A stretch of DNA of 64,000 bases from Tundrisphaera lichenicola (lineage in GTDB: Bacteria; Planctomycetota; Planctomycetia; Isosphaerales; Isosphaeraceae): contig NZ_CP195106.1 of NCBI RefSeq assembly GCF_051175385.1, forward strand, positions 5,332,001-5,396,000, in the 5' to 3' direction. Shown in pieces: positions 1 through 8,945 of this stretch. The translations under genes were made by a program, and so were the position numbers. The stretch's first letter is position 1, and each line of letters opens with the position of its first letter. Under the pieces are notes generated by a model. That model saw nothing but the letters and a program-made list of their open reading frames with translations, did no database searches and had not been told where the DNA came from.

Positions 1-884
1 TGCCCCTCGAGTGAGAAGAGTTCCTTCCCGGTCGAGACGTCGAAGACCTTGACGAGTTTGTCTTCCGATCCCGTGACAACTTTCTCTCCCTTCGGGTCGA
101 CCGCGACCGAGTGGACGGCCCCTTTATGACCTTCGAACGTCCTTATCGAGACAGCCGCAGGATCTGCCCCGGTTAACTTCCACAGCCTGGCCACGCCATC
201 CGACCCGGCCGAGATGAGGTGCTGATGGTCGGGTAAGTAAGCCAGTCCCAGGACGCTGTCCGAAGGAGTCTCGATTACGCCTCGGGGTTCACCCGAATTG
301 GCATCCCAGAGTCGGATCGACTTGGCCTTGTCGCCCGATGCAACCTGGGCGGAATCTCCACGCCAGGCAAGGGCCAGGACTTCAGCGGAGTGACCGGCCA
401 GATCTCGGACCAGTTGATAGGATTCGAGGTCCCAGACCTTGATTAGATTCCCCGATGCAACCACGAGTTGCTTCCCGTCCGACTTCGACGCGATCGCGCG
501 AATTCCAGCCGGATTCTCGGTCAATTCCTTCAATGGACCGGTTGCAGGGATCTCCCAGATTTTCGACGTCTTGTCGAGGCTCCCCGAAAGGATCTGCTTT
601 CCAGCCTTGTCGACCGCAACGCTCAGGACCAGTCCCGTGTGGCCATCGAACTTTTTGAGTTCTTTCCGGGTGGCGAAATCCCAGAGACGAACCGAGTGGT
701 CGAACCCTCCGGAAACCAGAGACTTTCCGTCGGGAGTCCAGACCACCGAGTAGACCGCCTCGGAATGACCATCCAGGGTCCCAAGAACGGTCGCTGGCTG
801 CTGGGCAACCACAACGCCCGCAACCGCCGGAATCGATCCGAGCGCGATCAGGAGTCGTCGGACAAGGAGAGAGGAGGTTGACAT
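1..884 (-). CDS. WD40-repeat beta-propeller protein, secreted (3' end outside window)
   Basis: Read on the minus strand from an ATG at 884 the frame is open to base 1, so the C-terminus is missing. The first about 28 residues are a signal peptide (RR, then a hydrophobic stretch ending AVAGVVVAQQ). After it come WD40 repeats with the usual GH...V.SV...PDGK..VSGG.D..VRLWD pattern; I count about seven blades in 294 residues, for example DHSVRLWDF, DKTSKIWEI, KSIRLWDA and DGVARLWKL. WD40 propellers are scaffolds, so no reaction can be assigned. In planctomycetes such proteins are often encoded beside PSCyt/DUF1501 genes, but none is adjacent here. Start chosen because the signal peptide begins immediately. 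Confidence 0.88.
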   Translation of the reverse strand, partial: MSTSSLLVRRLLIALGSIPAVAGVVVAQQPATVLGTLDGHSEAVYSVVWTPDGKSLVSGGFDHSVRLWDFATRKELKKFDGHTGLVLSVAVDKAGKQILSGSLDKTSKIWEIPATGPLKELTENPAGIRAIASKSDGKQLVVASGNLIKVWDLESYQLVRDLAGHSAEVLALAWRGDSAQVASGDKAKSIRLWDANSGEPRGVIETPSDSVLGLAYLPDHQHLISAGSDGVARLWKLTGADPAAVSIRTFEGHKGAVHSVAVDPKGEKVVTGSEDKLVKVFDVSTGKELFSLEG

Positions 885-1008
885 CGGGAGGACTCCGGAG
901 GCGGTAGGGATGGCTTGGCCCCGACCCAGGGCCCGTCTGGAGGGATTTCCTACTTCCATCGAACATAGAGGCCCACACGCCTGGATGCAACCGACTTCCG
1001 ACTCCCCA

Positions 1009-2295
1009 TCAGTGAGGCAATTCGGGCGATGGATGGGCATTGATCCAGAATCGATCACCCCTTCGACGGATGGCCCGCAGGCCCAGACATTCCACCAGGG
1101 TGCGTTGCCCATTCCAAGGATTGGCACGACTCCACTGGAGGACCCGGACGGGTAGTGGCCCTGTCTGGCCGGTGGCCAGAGCCTCGGCCAGTCCGCTTCC
1201 CACCCTGCCTTGAGGGTAAAGTGGGGTTCCCCGGATCTCGCGGCTCCAGCCCGTCAGATCGAGTTTACACCAGGTTCCATCGGTGCTCTCAGCGACGTGC
1301 CGGAGGACTGCCTTCGAAAATTGGTCGAGGGCAGCCTCTGCGAGATAGACCTCGGTCCGTTCGCAATGGCTCGCATAAAGGGCATGAGATGGCCAGGAGT
1401 CGTACAATCCAAATCGCTCTCCGACCGGAAAAATAATCACACAAGCATGCAAGAGATTGAGCCCATGATGACGAATCCTTCCCCCCGGCTCGATCGGAAT
1501 CGCTATTCGATCATTCCCGAACAAGACAAGATCTTGGCAGAACAACGCGCCATTCCAGATCAGGACGTTTGTGCTGTGGTCGAGGTTCCACGGCCCGAGA
1601 ATGCCGATCAGAGTGGCATGAAGTCCGAGAGCGCCAATCAGGGCGGCTCGTCTAGTGGATTCAAAAACAAGCCCAACCGCGATCAGTATCTCGATCGCCG
1701 GCATGGCAAGGATCGCCGAGGTCCGGGCAATGTTCCCCCAAAGCCCTGGATTAAGCCCGATCGGTGCGAGCCCGGCGGTCAGAAAAGTAGGCCCAAGTTC
1801 GTCGACGAACGAAACATCAAATTTTGAAAGTCCCGAATAGAAGTAAAGCGAGATCGCGTAGAGGCGAGCTAGTCGAAACGCATCCGCCTGGGGGAACGCC
1901 ACGAGACCTAGACCGATCACTAGATACTGATAGCCCCAGGGCTGGAGTCGATTTTGATCACCGGCCACCTCGCTCATTAGGACGATGCAACTAGCGGCCA
2001 TGATCCATCGCCATCCCCGCCGGAGGAGCGCCGAACCGAGGAGCGTCATAGCGAAAAGGGCGAAAAGCGCCCAGGAACTCCAGAGCGAATGCCCCCCCCA
2101 GCCCTGGACGAAGGGGACGCGGGGGAAATCTTGTCCGTCGATCCAGAGTGGCCAGGATGCCACGACCATGAGAAAGGTCGAGACGCATAGGGCGAATCGA
2201 AATACGGAGAATCGCGATTCGAATTCGCCAACGCGAAAGTTTGGGCGAAACCGGTCAAATCTCTCCCGCCATCGAATATGTTCCGCTACCTTCAC
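1009..2295 (-). CDS. polytopic membrane protein of unknown function (HTTM-like)
   Basis: 428 residues with about eight hydrophobic segments between residues 30 and 290 (for example FRFALCVSTFLMVVASW, LIGALGLHATLIGIL) and a soluble C-terminal tail of about 130 residues. The segment LYAISLYFYSGLSKFD resembles the conserved core of HTTM/DoxX-like planctomycete membrane proteins, where a Tyr/Ser/Gly/Lys-rich helix is typical; that is a weak resemblance, not an assignment. The start overlaps the 3' end of the small upstream gene by 41 bases, so a later start is possible, although the first downstream Met lies inside a helix. No catalytic motif recognised. Confidence 0.7.
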   Translation of the reverse strand: MKVAEHIRWRERFDRFRPNFRVGEFESRFSVFRFALCVSTFLMVVASWPLWIDGQDFPRVPFVQGWGGHSLWSSWALFALFAMTLLGSALLRRGWRWIMAASCIVLMSEVAGDQNRLQPWGYQYLVIGLGLVAFPQADAFRLARLYAISLYFYSGLSKFDVSFVDELGPTFLTAGLAPIGLNPGLWGNIARTSAILAMPAIEILIAVGLVFESTRRAALIGALGLHATLIGILGPWNLDHSTNVLIWNGALFCQDLVLFGNDRIAIPIEPGGRIRHHGLNLLHACVIIFPVGERFGLYDSWPSHALYASHCERTEVYLAEAALDQFSKAVLRHVAESTDGTWCKLDLTGWSREIRGTPLYPQGRVGSGLAEALATGQTGPLPVRVLQWSRANPWNGQRTLVECLGLRAIRRRGDRFWINAHPSPELPH

Positions 2296-2482
2296 GTTTC
2301 AGTTTGCCCTTCGCGACGAGTTCTTCCCAGATACCCGGAGGATGACCCGTTGGCGGTGTGATCCCACGGATTGCCGACCTCTTACTGCCCGGACTCAGGC
2401 CCGACTCGTCGTCGAGACGGGCTAGCTTGATCCGTTTCTTGAAGGCCTTGTAGGCTCGCTTCAGTTCTTCTTCAGTTGCCAT
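2255..2482 (-). CDS. small conserved-looking soluble protein, function unknown
   Basis: 75 residues beginning MATEEELKRAYKAFKKRIK. The frame is open further upstream to 2560, but the ATG at 2482 has a GGGAG eight bases before it and opens a charged amphipathic helix, so I prefer it. The second half (PPGIWEELVAKGKLKREG) looks like a small helix-turn-helix or winged fragment with a Gly-rich turn. It lies between the alpha/beta hydrolase gene upstream (82 bases away) and the membrane protein gene downstream, which it overlaps by 41 bases, so the three may be co-transcribed. No family recognised. Confidence 0.55.
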   Translation of the reverse strand: MATEEELKRAYKAFKKRIKLARLDDESGLSPGSKRSAIRGITPPTGHPPGIWEELVAKGKLKREGSGTYSMAGEI

Positions 2483-2563
2483 CAAGGAAACTCCCGCCTC
2501 AGGGATCTCCGGAACTATCGAAGGCGAGACTAGCCCGGTTGAGATCTCCCCGCAAGTCAATCC

Positions 2564-3361
2564 TCAACCAACTTCACTCAAGAACCTGGCAATCTCCTCG
2601 CGGAATCGAGCTCCATCTTCGATGTGAGGCAGATGACCCACTCCCGATAGTACGACGAGGCGGGACTTCGGAATTCCATCGATCAGTTCTCGAGCAACGT
2701 CCGGAGGATTGACCAGGTCCAACTCTCCGACCATAACGAGGCAAGGGGCGGCGATCCGGCCCAGTCGATCTCGAGAATCGTGTTCGATTGCCGCTCGGGC
2801 CTGCCTGGCAAAGGCATCCGGATCTTGTGGCCACTCGTTGCGTTCGGCGAAGCGGATAAGACCTTCGATCTGTGGCTGTGCCAAGAAAAAATTCGGAGCC
2901 GCGAGCCAGGGTAACGTCACGCTGGCGAACTCGGCCGGTCCAAGAACCTGACGCATCCGGATCCACGACTCGATCACCGACTTACGCCAGGGAGTGGCAC
3001 CTGAATGGGTAGAGGCCAGGACCAAGCACCGGACAAGTTCGGGATGGCGGAGTGCCAGTTCCTGAGCAACCAGACCGCCCAACGAATGACCCACGACCCT
3101 TGCCGACGTAATTCCTAGAGCAGTAAGCCAGCCGGCCACATCGTCAGCGAGATCGCTCGTGGCATACGGCCGTTTAGCTCGATCGCTCCGACCGGCGTCT
3201 CGCGAGTCGAAAGCCAGCGTCCTCCACTGCCGCGAGAAATATCGTGTCGTACCGCCAAAGGCGCAGTGATCTCCTCCTAATCCGCTGAGGAAGACCAATG
3301 GATTTCCTTCGCCCTGCTCTTCGAAATAAAATCGGAGATCCTCGACCGAAACAACAGGCAT
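2564..3361 (-). CDS. alpha/beta-hydrolase fold protein
   Basis: 265 residues from the ATG at 3361. The fold signature is clear: GLGGDH oxyanion loop near residue 28, nucleophile elbow GHSLGG with Ser93, acidic residue Asp215 in GELDLVNPP, and His243 in GVGHLPHIE. Length and layout fit small-molecule esterases and lactonases of the 3-oxoadipate enol-lactonase/BioH type. The substrate cannot be read from sequence. No signal peptide, so it is presumably cytoplasmic. A further-upstream Met at 3391 exists but adds only a basic stretch (TRRLKRSKS) that is not typical of the family. The neighbouring genes give no metabolic context. Confidence 0.85.
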   Translation of the reverse strand: MPVVSVEDLRFYFEEQGEGNPLVFLSGLGGDHCAFGGTTRYFSRQWRTLAFDSRDAGRSDRAKRPYATSDLADDVAGWLTALGITSARVVGHSLGGLVAQELALRHPELVRCLVLASTHSGATPWRKSVIESWIRMRQVLGPAEFASVTLPWLAAPNFFLAQPQIEGLIRFAERNEWPQDPDAFARQARAAIEHDSRDRLGRIAAPCLVMVGELDLVNPPDVARELIDGIPKSRLVVLSGVGHLPHIEDGARFREEIARFLSEVG

Positions 3362-3468
3362 CGACTTTGACCTCTTTAATCTCCGAGTCACCGACCGTTG
3401 ATCAAATTTCCAGACCTCCAGAAGCTTGACATTCTGAGTGCTGGAGGTGAAGATATGGAAGTCATGAG

Positions 3469-3541
3469 GCCCCCATCGTCTAGTGGCCTAGGATACTAGG
3501 TTCTCAGCCTAGGGACCGGGGTTCGAGTCCCCGTGGGGGTA
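3469..3541 (+). tRNA. tRNA-Glu (anticodon CTC)
   Basis: A 73-nt cloverleaf: acceptor GCCCCCA/TGGGGGT with a G-U closing pair, anticodon stem CTAGG/CCTAG enclosing loop TTCTCAG (anticodon CTC, codon GAG), T-arm CGGGG-TTCGAGT-CCCCG, discriminator A. CCA is not encoded. A strong hairpin terminator follows within 16 bases. Confidence 0.95.
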
Positions 3542-3556
3542 TTCTGATCAAATTTA

Positions 3557-3595
3557 GGGATTGCGTCTATCAGACGCAATCCCTTTTGTATTTTA
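3557..3595 (+). terminator. intrinsic terminator of tRNA-Glu
   Basis: Perfect 12-bp stem (GGGATTGCGTCT / AGACGCAATCCC, 3557-3568 and 3572-3583) with a 3-nt loop and a following T-rich run. It may also stop transcripts coming from the convergent adaptor gene on the minus strand, where a shorter T-rich run follows the hairpin. Confidence 0.9.
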
Positions 3596-3640
3596 AGGTT
3601 TTGTGTTTGAAACCGGCCAGAAGCTTCTACCAAGAATGCA

Positions 3641-4801
3641 TCACTCCAGAAGAGCTGACACTTGACCAGACTCGGAAGGCACAGGCATCTTGGGTGAAAC
3701 TTTCGAACCTGGTCGAACCCTCTGCAACCCCGCCACGATCACTCGTTCGTCCGCTTCAAGACCTTGAAGGATGGATCGCTTCCCTTCGAAGACCTGTCCA
3801 GCCCTGACTGGTTTGTAAACTACCTCATCTTGGTCGTCTACGACATAGACGAACGTCCTCCCCTGATCGGATCCTACAGCCGCTTCCGGGACCAACAGAG
3901 CCGGATGTGGCGAGCCGATCGAGAGCTTGACCCGGACGAAGAGGCCCGGGCTGAGAATCCAGGGTTTGGGATTATCCATGATCCCTCGAACTCGGAGCGT
4001 CCCGGTGGCGCTATCGACCTTGTTCTCGCTGAAATTGAGGGTGCCCCGATACGAATAATCTTCCTCGTCGGGAAGGCCGATCGCCACGGGGACATCTTTC
4101 CCATCCTCCGAGCGAACCTGACCATCTCGAATCAGATCCGAAACCTTCGAGAATAGATCCTGATTGATATCGAAATAGACGTGAAGCTTGTCCGCTTCAA
4201 CGATATCGGTCAGGATGGTCGTCCCTTCGAGGATCAGATTTCCCGGTTCGAGGAGCGAACGCCCTATTTCGCCGTTCATCGGTGCCCTGACCTTGGTGAA
4301 TTCCTCTTTGATCCGAGCCTGCTCAAGTTGGGCCAACGCAGCGTTCAGCATAGCCTCGGCCTCGGCCAGATCACTGGTAACGAGGTCGAACTCCGCCTTT
4401 CCGATCGCACCTCTCTGAAAAAGATTCGCGGATCGCCTCTGATCGTTGACTAATCGGCGTCTTCTCGCTTCATACTGGGCGACGGTGGCATTGGCCCGGT
4501 CCAGCTCCGCCTTGTAGGGACGATCATCGATCTCATAAAGGAGATCGCCCTGGAGTACCTCCTCGCCTTCCAGGAAATGCCGCTTTTTTAAATATCCGGT
4601 CACTTGAGATCGAACGAGAACACTTCGGATCGCCTCGGTGTGCCCGGTAAATTCTTCGTAGTCGGTGACTTCGAGCAAGACAGGCTTCGCCACGACTACG
4701 TCGGTCGTTTCTCGAAACACTGAGGGAGGGAGTGGGCGATCACACCCGAGGGTCAGTGCGGCGCCGATCGAGAAGGCCATAAAGAGCCGATTTGGCATCA
4801 T
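3641..4801 (-). CDS. RND-efflux periplasmic adaptor (membrane fusion protein), lipoprotein
   Basis: 386 residues from the ATG at 4801, which is preceded by GGAGG ten bases upstream; the open frame extends further but without signal features. The N-terminus (FMAFSIGAALTLGC) is a lipoprotein signal with Cys near residue 20. Then follow a lipoyl/barrel-sandwich hybrid half (VTGYLKKRHFLEGEEV.QGDLLYEID), a coiled-coil hairpin rich in Ala, Glu and Arg (about residues 115-175), the second lipoyl half (VRAPMNGEIGR) and beta-barrel plus membrane-proximal domains. Such adaptors bridge an inner-membrane RND pump and an outer-membrane channel. No pump or TolC-like gene lies nearby: a tRNA and terminator sit directly downstream. 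The partner must be encoded elsewhere. Confidence 0.88.
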   Translation of the reverse strand: MMPNRLFMAFSIGAALTLGCDRPLPPSVFRETTDVVVAKPVLLEVTDYEEFTGHTEAIRSVLVRSQVTGYLKKRHFLEGEEVLQGDLLYEIDDRPYKAELDRANATVAQYEARRRRLVNDQRRSANLFQRGAIGKAEFDLVTSDLAEAEAMLNAALAQLEQARIKEEFTKVRAPMNGEIGRSLLEPGNLILEGTTILTDIVEADKLHVYFDINQDLFSKVSDLIRDGQVRSEDGKDVPVAIGLPDEEDYSYRGTLNFSENKVDSATGTLRVRGIMDNPKPWILSPGLFVRVKLSIGSPHPALLVPEAAVGSDQGRTFVYVVDDQDEVVYKPVRAGQVFEGKRSILQGLEADERVIVAGLQRVRPGSKVSPKMPVPSESGQVSALLE

Positions 4802-5281
4802 GAAAATTTGGCCTCCAGTCGATGCAGTCCCGTCAAATTCGGTACTCTTCGACCATACATGCACAACGTTCTCCCTCGACGGACTCCCTCCAATGATATC
4901 CGGACAAATCAACCCCCGAGATGACGTTTCTTCGTCAAAGTTCAAGGCAGAGATTTCCAATCGAGATCGAGAATCTATCACTTATCGCAAATCGGTCGTT
5001 GAATCGCGAGGCTTACGGATTTGGCGAGCAAATCGACAGACCGAGATGGGCCTAAAGATATCGATCCCCCGCGGTCGGATCGATTGTGCCGAAGGTGGGA
5101 TCGATGAATGGAGCGTTTGATTCGCGGTGAGTTGATCCGAGAAATCGTTTCCCCTGGCGGCCCCTTCACGAATCGGATGGAATACGAGCAGCAGGTTCGG
5201 CGGTTCGAGATTCCGCATGATCGAGTCGCACAGACGCCTGCCCACGGATTTAAACACCATTGGATCAAGGATTTGAGACGC
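4802..5281. other. divergent intergenic region
   Basis: 480 bases between the divergently transcribed adaptor gene (minus) and M13 peptidase gene (plus). Open frames run through it on both strands as in-frame extensions of the flanking genes, but they lack ribosome sites or signal peptides. Promoters for both genes are expected here; I could not identify convincing -35/-10 pairs. Confidence 0.5.
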
Positions 5282-7327
5282 ATGAAACGATCGATCTCGG
5301 CAGTGGTAGCAGCGGTTCTCCTCAATGGAGGCTGGGCAATACTTGCCTTGGGTGGTCCACTCGAGGATTCGGGCATCAAATCGGGCGTTGATTCGAACTT
5401 CGTAGACTCGAATGTCCGACCCCAGGATGACCTGTTTCGACATGTGAATGGTAAATGGCTCGCGGGAGCACCCATCCCTCCCGATCGGCCTCTCGACGGC
5501 GCGTTTTATAAACTCCGTGATCTCTCCGAGGCCAACCTCCGCAAGATCATCGAGGAAACTGCCGCCAAGCCCGACAGCCCGGCCGGATCCGAGGCTCAGA
5601 AGGTCGGCGACCTCTTCGCCAGTTTCATGGACGAAACGACTGTTAATGACCTCGGTTTGAAGCCGATTCAGGCCGACCTAGATGCCGTCACCGCCATTCA
5701 GGATAAGCCCGGACTGATCCGGACGCTGGCCAAACTTCAGAATAGCGGGATCGACGGAACCTTCGGCCTCTTCGTGAATACCGACGCGAAGCAATCCGAT
5801 CGTTACATCATCTATCTTTCACAAGGTGGAATCGGCCTCCCCGATGAGTCGTATTATCGGCTTGATCAGTTCAAGTCTCAGCGTGATGCCTATCTCATCC
5901 ATATCCGCAAGATGTTCGAACTGGCCGATTACCCCGATCCCGAGAAATCGGCCGAGCGCGTGCTCGCCCTGGAGACCAGGCTCGCCAAGGACCACTGGGA
6001 CCGAGTCAAGAATCGCGACGACGAGCTGACCTACAACAAGAAGAATCTTAAGGCTCTATCCGAGTTGACTCCTGGCTTCGATTGGCAGGGATGGCTCGAA
6101 GCCGCCGGTATTAATTCGGTCGAGGAAGTGATCGTCGGCCAGCCGAGCTACTTCTCGGCCATGTCACGCGCGATCGAGCAAGCTCCGCTCGAAGACTGGA
6201 AAGCGTGGCTGACCTGGAACGTACTCCGGAACTATGCCCCTCTCCTCAGCAAGCCGTTCGTCGATGAAAATTTCGACTTCTACGGCAAGACGCTGACCGG
6301 ATCTCAAGAACTCAAGCCCCGCTGGAAGCGAGGCGTCGGCGTGGTCGAAGGATCTCTGGGCGAAGTCGTCGGCAAGCTCTATGTCGAGAAGCATTTCCCT
6401 CCGGCCGCGAAGGATCGGATGCAGCAGCTCGTCGCGAACCTCATCGAAGCCTATCGGCAAGATATCCAGTCGCTGGAATGGATGGGGGACGAGACCAAGA
6501 AGAAGGCGTTGGAAAAGCTGGCCAAGTTCAATCCCAAGATCGGCTATCCCGACAAGTGGCGGGATTATTCGAGGCTGGAGATCCGCCGCGACGACTTGAT
6601 CGGGAACGCCAAGAGAGCCACGGAGTTCGAATTCGATCGCCAACTCGCCAAGCTCGGCAAGCCGGTGGATCGCTCCGAATGGTTCATGACCCCGCAGACA
6701 GTCAACGCTTACTACAACCCAGGGATGAACGAGATCGTCTTCCCTGCCGCGATCCTTCAACCTCCTTTCTTCGATCTCGAAGCCGATGACGCCGTGAATT
6801 ATGGGGGTATTGGCGCGGTCATCGGTCATGAGATCGGCCACGGGTTCGATGACCAGGGATCGAAGTACGATGGCGAGGGCAACCTCAAGGACTGGTGGAC
6901 CGACGAGGACCGAAAGGAGTTCGAGGGCCGGGCCAAGAAACTGATCGAGCAATACGACGGATTCGAGCCGACAGAGGCTCCCGGCCAGCATGTCAACGGA
7001 GCCCTGACCATTGGCGAAAACATCGGCGACCTCGGAGGCCTGACGATCGCCTACAAGGCCTATAAGCTCGCGCTCGCGAATGGCGAGGCTCCAATTCTCG
7101 ACAAATTGACGGGCGACCAGCGATTCTTCATCGGTTGGGCCCAGGTCTGGCGTGCTAAGTACCGGCCTGCGGAGCTCACTCGTCGAATCGCGGTCGATCC
7201 TCATTCCCCGGCCGAATTTCGCTGCAATGGTGTCATCCGCAATATCCCAGAGTTCTATCGGGCATTTGGAGTCAAGGAAGGTGACAAACTCTGGCTCTCG
7301 CCCGATCGGCGAGTGCAGATCTGGTAA
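5282..7327 (+). CDS. M13 family zinc metallopeptidase (neprilysin/PepO-like), exported
   Basis: 681 residues from the ATG at 5282, where a signal peptide begins (KRSISAVVAAVLLNGGWAILALGG); AAGGA lies about ten bases upstream. Zinc site: His516-Glu517-Ile-Gly-His520 and the third ligand Glu579 in ENIGDLGG. The 63-residue spacing from first His to this Glu equals that of neprilysin. The N-terminal M13 domain (about 50-430) begins with the family-typical DLFRHVNGKWL. The C-terminus ends W.SPDRRVQIW, as in PepO. M13 enzymes cleave peptides on the N-terminal side of hydrophobic residues; here it probably acts in the periplasm. A GC-rich hairpin follows the stop codon, then an insertion sequence. 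Confidence 0.95.
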   Translation: MKRSISAVVAAVLLNGGWAILALGGPLEDSGIKSGVDSNFVDSNVRPQDDLFRHVNGKWLAGAPIPPDRPLDGAFYKLRDLSEANLRKIIEETAAKPDSPAGSEAQKVGDLFASFMDETTVNDLGLKPIQADLDAVTAIQDKPGLIRTLAKLQNSGIDGTFGLFVNTDAKQSDRYIIYLSQGGIGLPDESYYRLDQFKSQRDAYLIHIRKMFELADYPDPEKSAERVLALETRLAKDHWDRVKNRDDELTYNKKNLKALSELTPGFDWQGWLEAAGINSVEEVIVGQPSYFSAMSRAIEQAPLEDWKAWLTWNVLRNYAPLLSKPFVDENFDFYGKTLTGSQELKPRWKRGVGVVEGSLGEVVGKLYVEKHFPPAAKDRMQQLVANLIEAYRQDIQSLEWMGDETKKKALEKLAKFNPKIGYPDKWRDYSRLEIRRDDLIGNAKRATEFEFDRQLAKLGKPVDRSEWFMTPQTVNAYYNPGMNEIVFPAAILQPPFFDLEADDAVNYGGIGAVIGHEIGHGFDDQGSKYDGEGNLKDWWTDEDRKEFEGRAKKLIEQYDGFEPTEAPGQHVNGALTIGENIGDLGGLTIAYKAYKLALANGEAPILDKLTGDQRFFIGWAQVWRAKYRPAELTRRIAVDPHSPAEFRCNGVIRNIPEFYRAFGVKEGDKLWLSPDRRVQIW

Positions 7328-7350
7328 GTCATCGCGATAACGGATTTCTC

Positions 7351-7378
7351 GGGGGCCGACCTGGAAGGGTTGGCCCCC
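7351..7378 (+). terminator. hairpin terminator after the M13 peptidase gene, interrupted by an IS
   Basis: GGGGGCCGACC pairs with GGGTTGGCCCCC over about eleven base pairs (two G-U/A-U tolerated) with a short loop. The T-rich tail that would complete the terminator is now split by the target duplication and the IS, which begins nine bases after the stem. Confidence 0.7.
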
Positions 7379-7386
7379 GTTCCATT

Positions 7387-8841
7387 GGGTGTAACCAAGT
7401 TCTCTGGTGGTGAATCGTCCGTCCTGGCAAATTGGGTGGACTTCTTGAACCCGACACCCGGAGTTCCGCCATGACACGGAAGGTGATCACCCTGGAGATC
7501 GAGGCCGAGGACGAGGATCTGATTCGCGGCTACGCCGGCTTCGTCGGCGAGATGAAGGATCTCGCCGCCACCACCCCCGATGGCTCGGTCCTCGACGTCT
7601 GCGAGGAGGCCGTCATCGAACAGGGTCGCGAGCACCAGCGTCGGCTCCTCCAACGCGCCGTCCGGGCTCGGCTCGAGCACGCCGAGAAAAAGGGGCTCCC
7701 CTGAGGATCTGTTCCTGTGGACAGGTTCGCGAGAATCGCGGGACCGCCACGCGCGAGGTCTTCACCTGCCTGGGGGCGATCACCTTGAGGCGGCACTGGT
7801 GGGGCTCGCGATGCCCTTGCGTGCCGGGAGGCTATCACGCCGATACCGTCCTCGGGCTCGACGGCGGCCTCAGCCCTCGATTGCAACGCAAGGCCTGCCG
7901 TAGTGCCGCCGACCTGTCCTTCGAGCGGGCCCGCGAGAACCTGCTCGAGCTGCTCGGCGTCTCGCCGGCGGCCGAGACCCTGCGGGTCTATTGCGAACGT
8001 CAGGCCAGCCGGATCGCGCGTTGGCAGGGCACCGAGACCGCCTCGGCCGAGGGCTTCGGAAAGGCCGGAGGTGGCTGGGAGTTCGCCGTCGACGCCGGCA
8101 AGGTCAACACCCGTGAGAAGGGCTGGCGCGACCTGAAGATCGCCGTAGCCCAGAAGCGACCGACGGCCAAACCGGCGACCCCCCAGCAGTGGGAGTCGCG
8201 CGTCTTGCCCAAGGCTACCGCCCGAGTGATGTGGGCCGACATCTCGGCATCCCGGCGATTCCGCCGGTCCTGGCACGCGCGGCTGAAGCGGCTGGGCCTG
8301 CCGGCGATGGCCCGGCTGCACGTGCTGGGGGACGGGGCGTCATGGATCTGGAAGGCGGCCGGCCGGGCCCTGACCGGGTGCCGCCAGACCCTGGATATCT
8401 ACCACGCCAGCCAGCACATCGCCCTCGCCGGCAAGCGGCTCTTTGGCGAAGGGACAGCCGAGGCGACCACGTTCCACGAGCACGGCCGTGAGTTACTGCT
8501 GAGGGAAGGTTGGACGGGAGTTTGCCGGCTGATCGGCGAGGAACTGGAACGCGAGGACACACCGAAGAGGCGGGGGGCCCTGGAGCGACTGCTGAACTAC
8601 TTCCTGGGCCACCTGACGCGGCTCGACTACGCGGGCCGCCTGGCGTCCGGCGATGCGATCGGAAGCGGGGTGGTGGAGGGTGCGGCGAAGACCCTGGGTC
8701 TGAGGCTGAAAGCTCGCGGGGCCCGCTGGCGGCACAAGAACGCCCGAGCCATGGCCGCCCTGATCTGCTGCCGTCAGACCGATCAGTGGGACCTATTCTG
8801 GAACCGGGCGGCGTGAAACCCAAGAATCCCTGGTCACACCC
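7387..8841 (+). mobile_element. ISKra4-like insertion sequence, apparently complete
   Basis: 1455 bp flanked by an 8-bp direct repeat GTTCCATT (7379-7386 and 8842-8849). The ends are imperfect inverted repeats: left GGGTGTAACCA, right end read inward GGGTGTGACCA, with weaker matching beyond. It carries one transposase gene that appears to be expressed through a -1 frameshift. The perfect target duplication and the intact C-terminal catalytic frame suggest a recent insertion, just behind the terminator of the peptidase gene. Confidence 0.88.
7471..8816 (+). CDS. ISKra4-family transposase, two frames joined by a putative -1 frameshift
   Basis: Frame one starts at ATG 7471 (GGAG eight bases before) and ends at TGA 7702-7704. 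The second frame is open from before the overlap to 8816. The joint is at G-AAA-AAG (7686-7692); slipping back one base there gives a continuous product of about 448 residues with no stop. The second frame carries a cysteine-rich segment just after the joint (ICSCGQ, RCPCVPGG), the DDE-type signature HVLGDGASWIW, then DIYHASQH and GSGVVEGAAKTLGLRLKARG, as in ISKra4 transposases. A CGCGA/TCGCG hairpin lies about 35 bases downstream of the slip site and could stimulate slippage. A simple inactivating frameshift cannot be excluded. Confidence 0.82.
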
Positions 8842-8945
8842 GTTCCATTTCAAAGGGGACTAGCCCCTGGGTTTGGTCGTTGAGATGAGATACGCTCAAC
8901 CTTTCTTGAATCGGGCCATGGCGATGGGCTCCGGAGGTGTCAAGC

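Noticed and set aside
2564..3391. Upstream ATG at 3391 as start of the alpha/beta hydrolase
   Set aside because: The extra ten residues are a basic stretch not found in the family, and the ATG at 3361 directly precedes the first conserved strand.
6164..7477. 437-codon open frame on the minus strand opposite the M13 peptidase gene
   Set aside because: It is antisense to a gene with a complete zinc site and signal peptide; its product is low in recognisable features and the open frame follows from the codon bias of the real gene.
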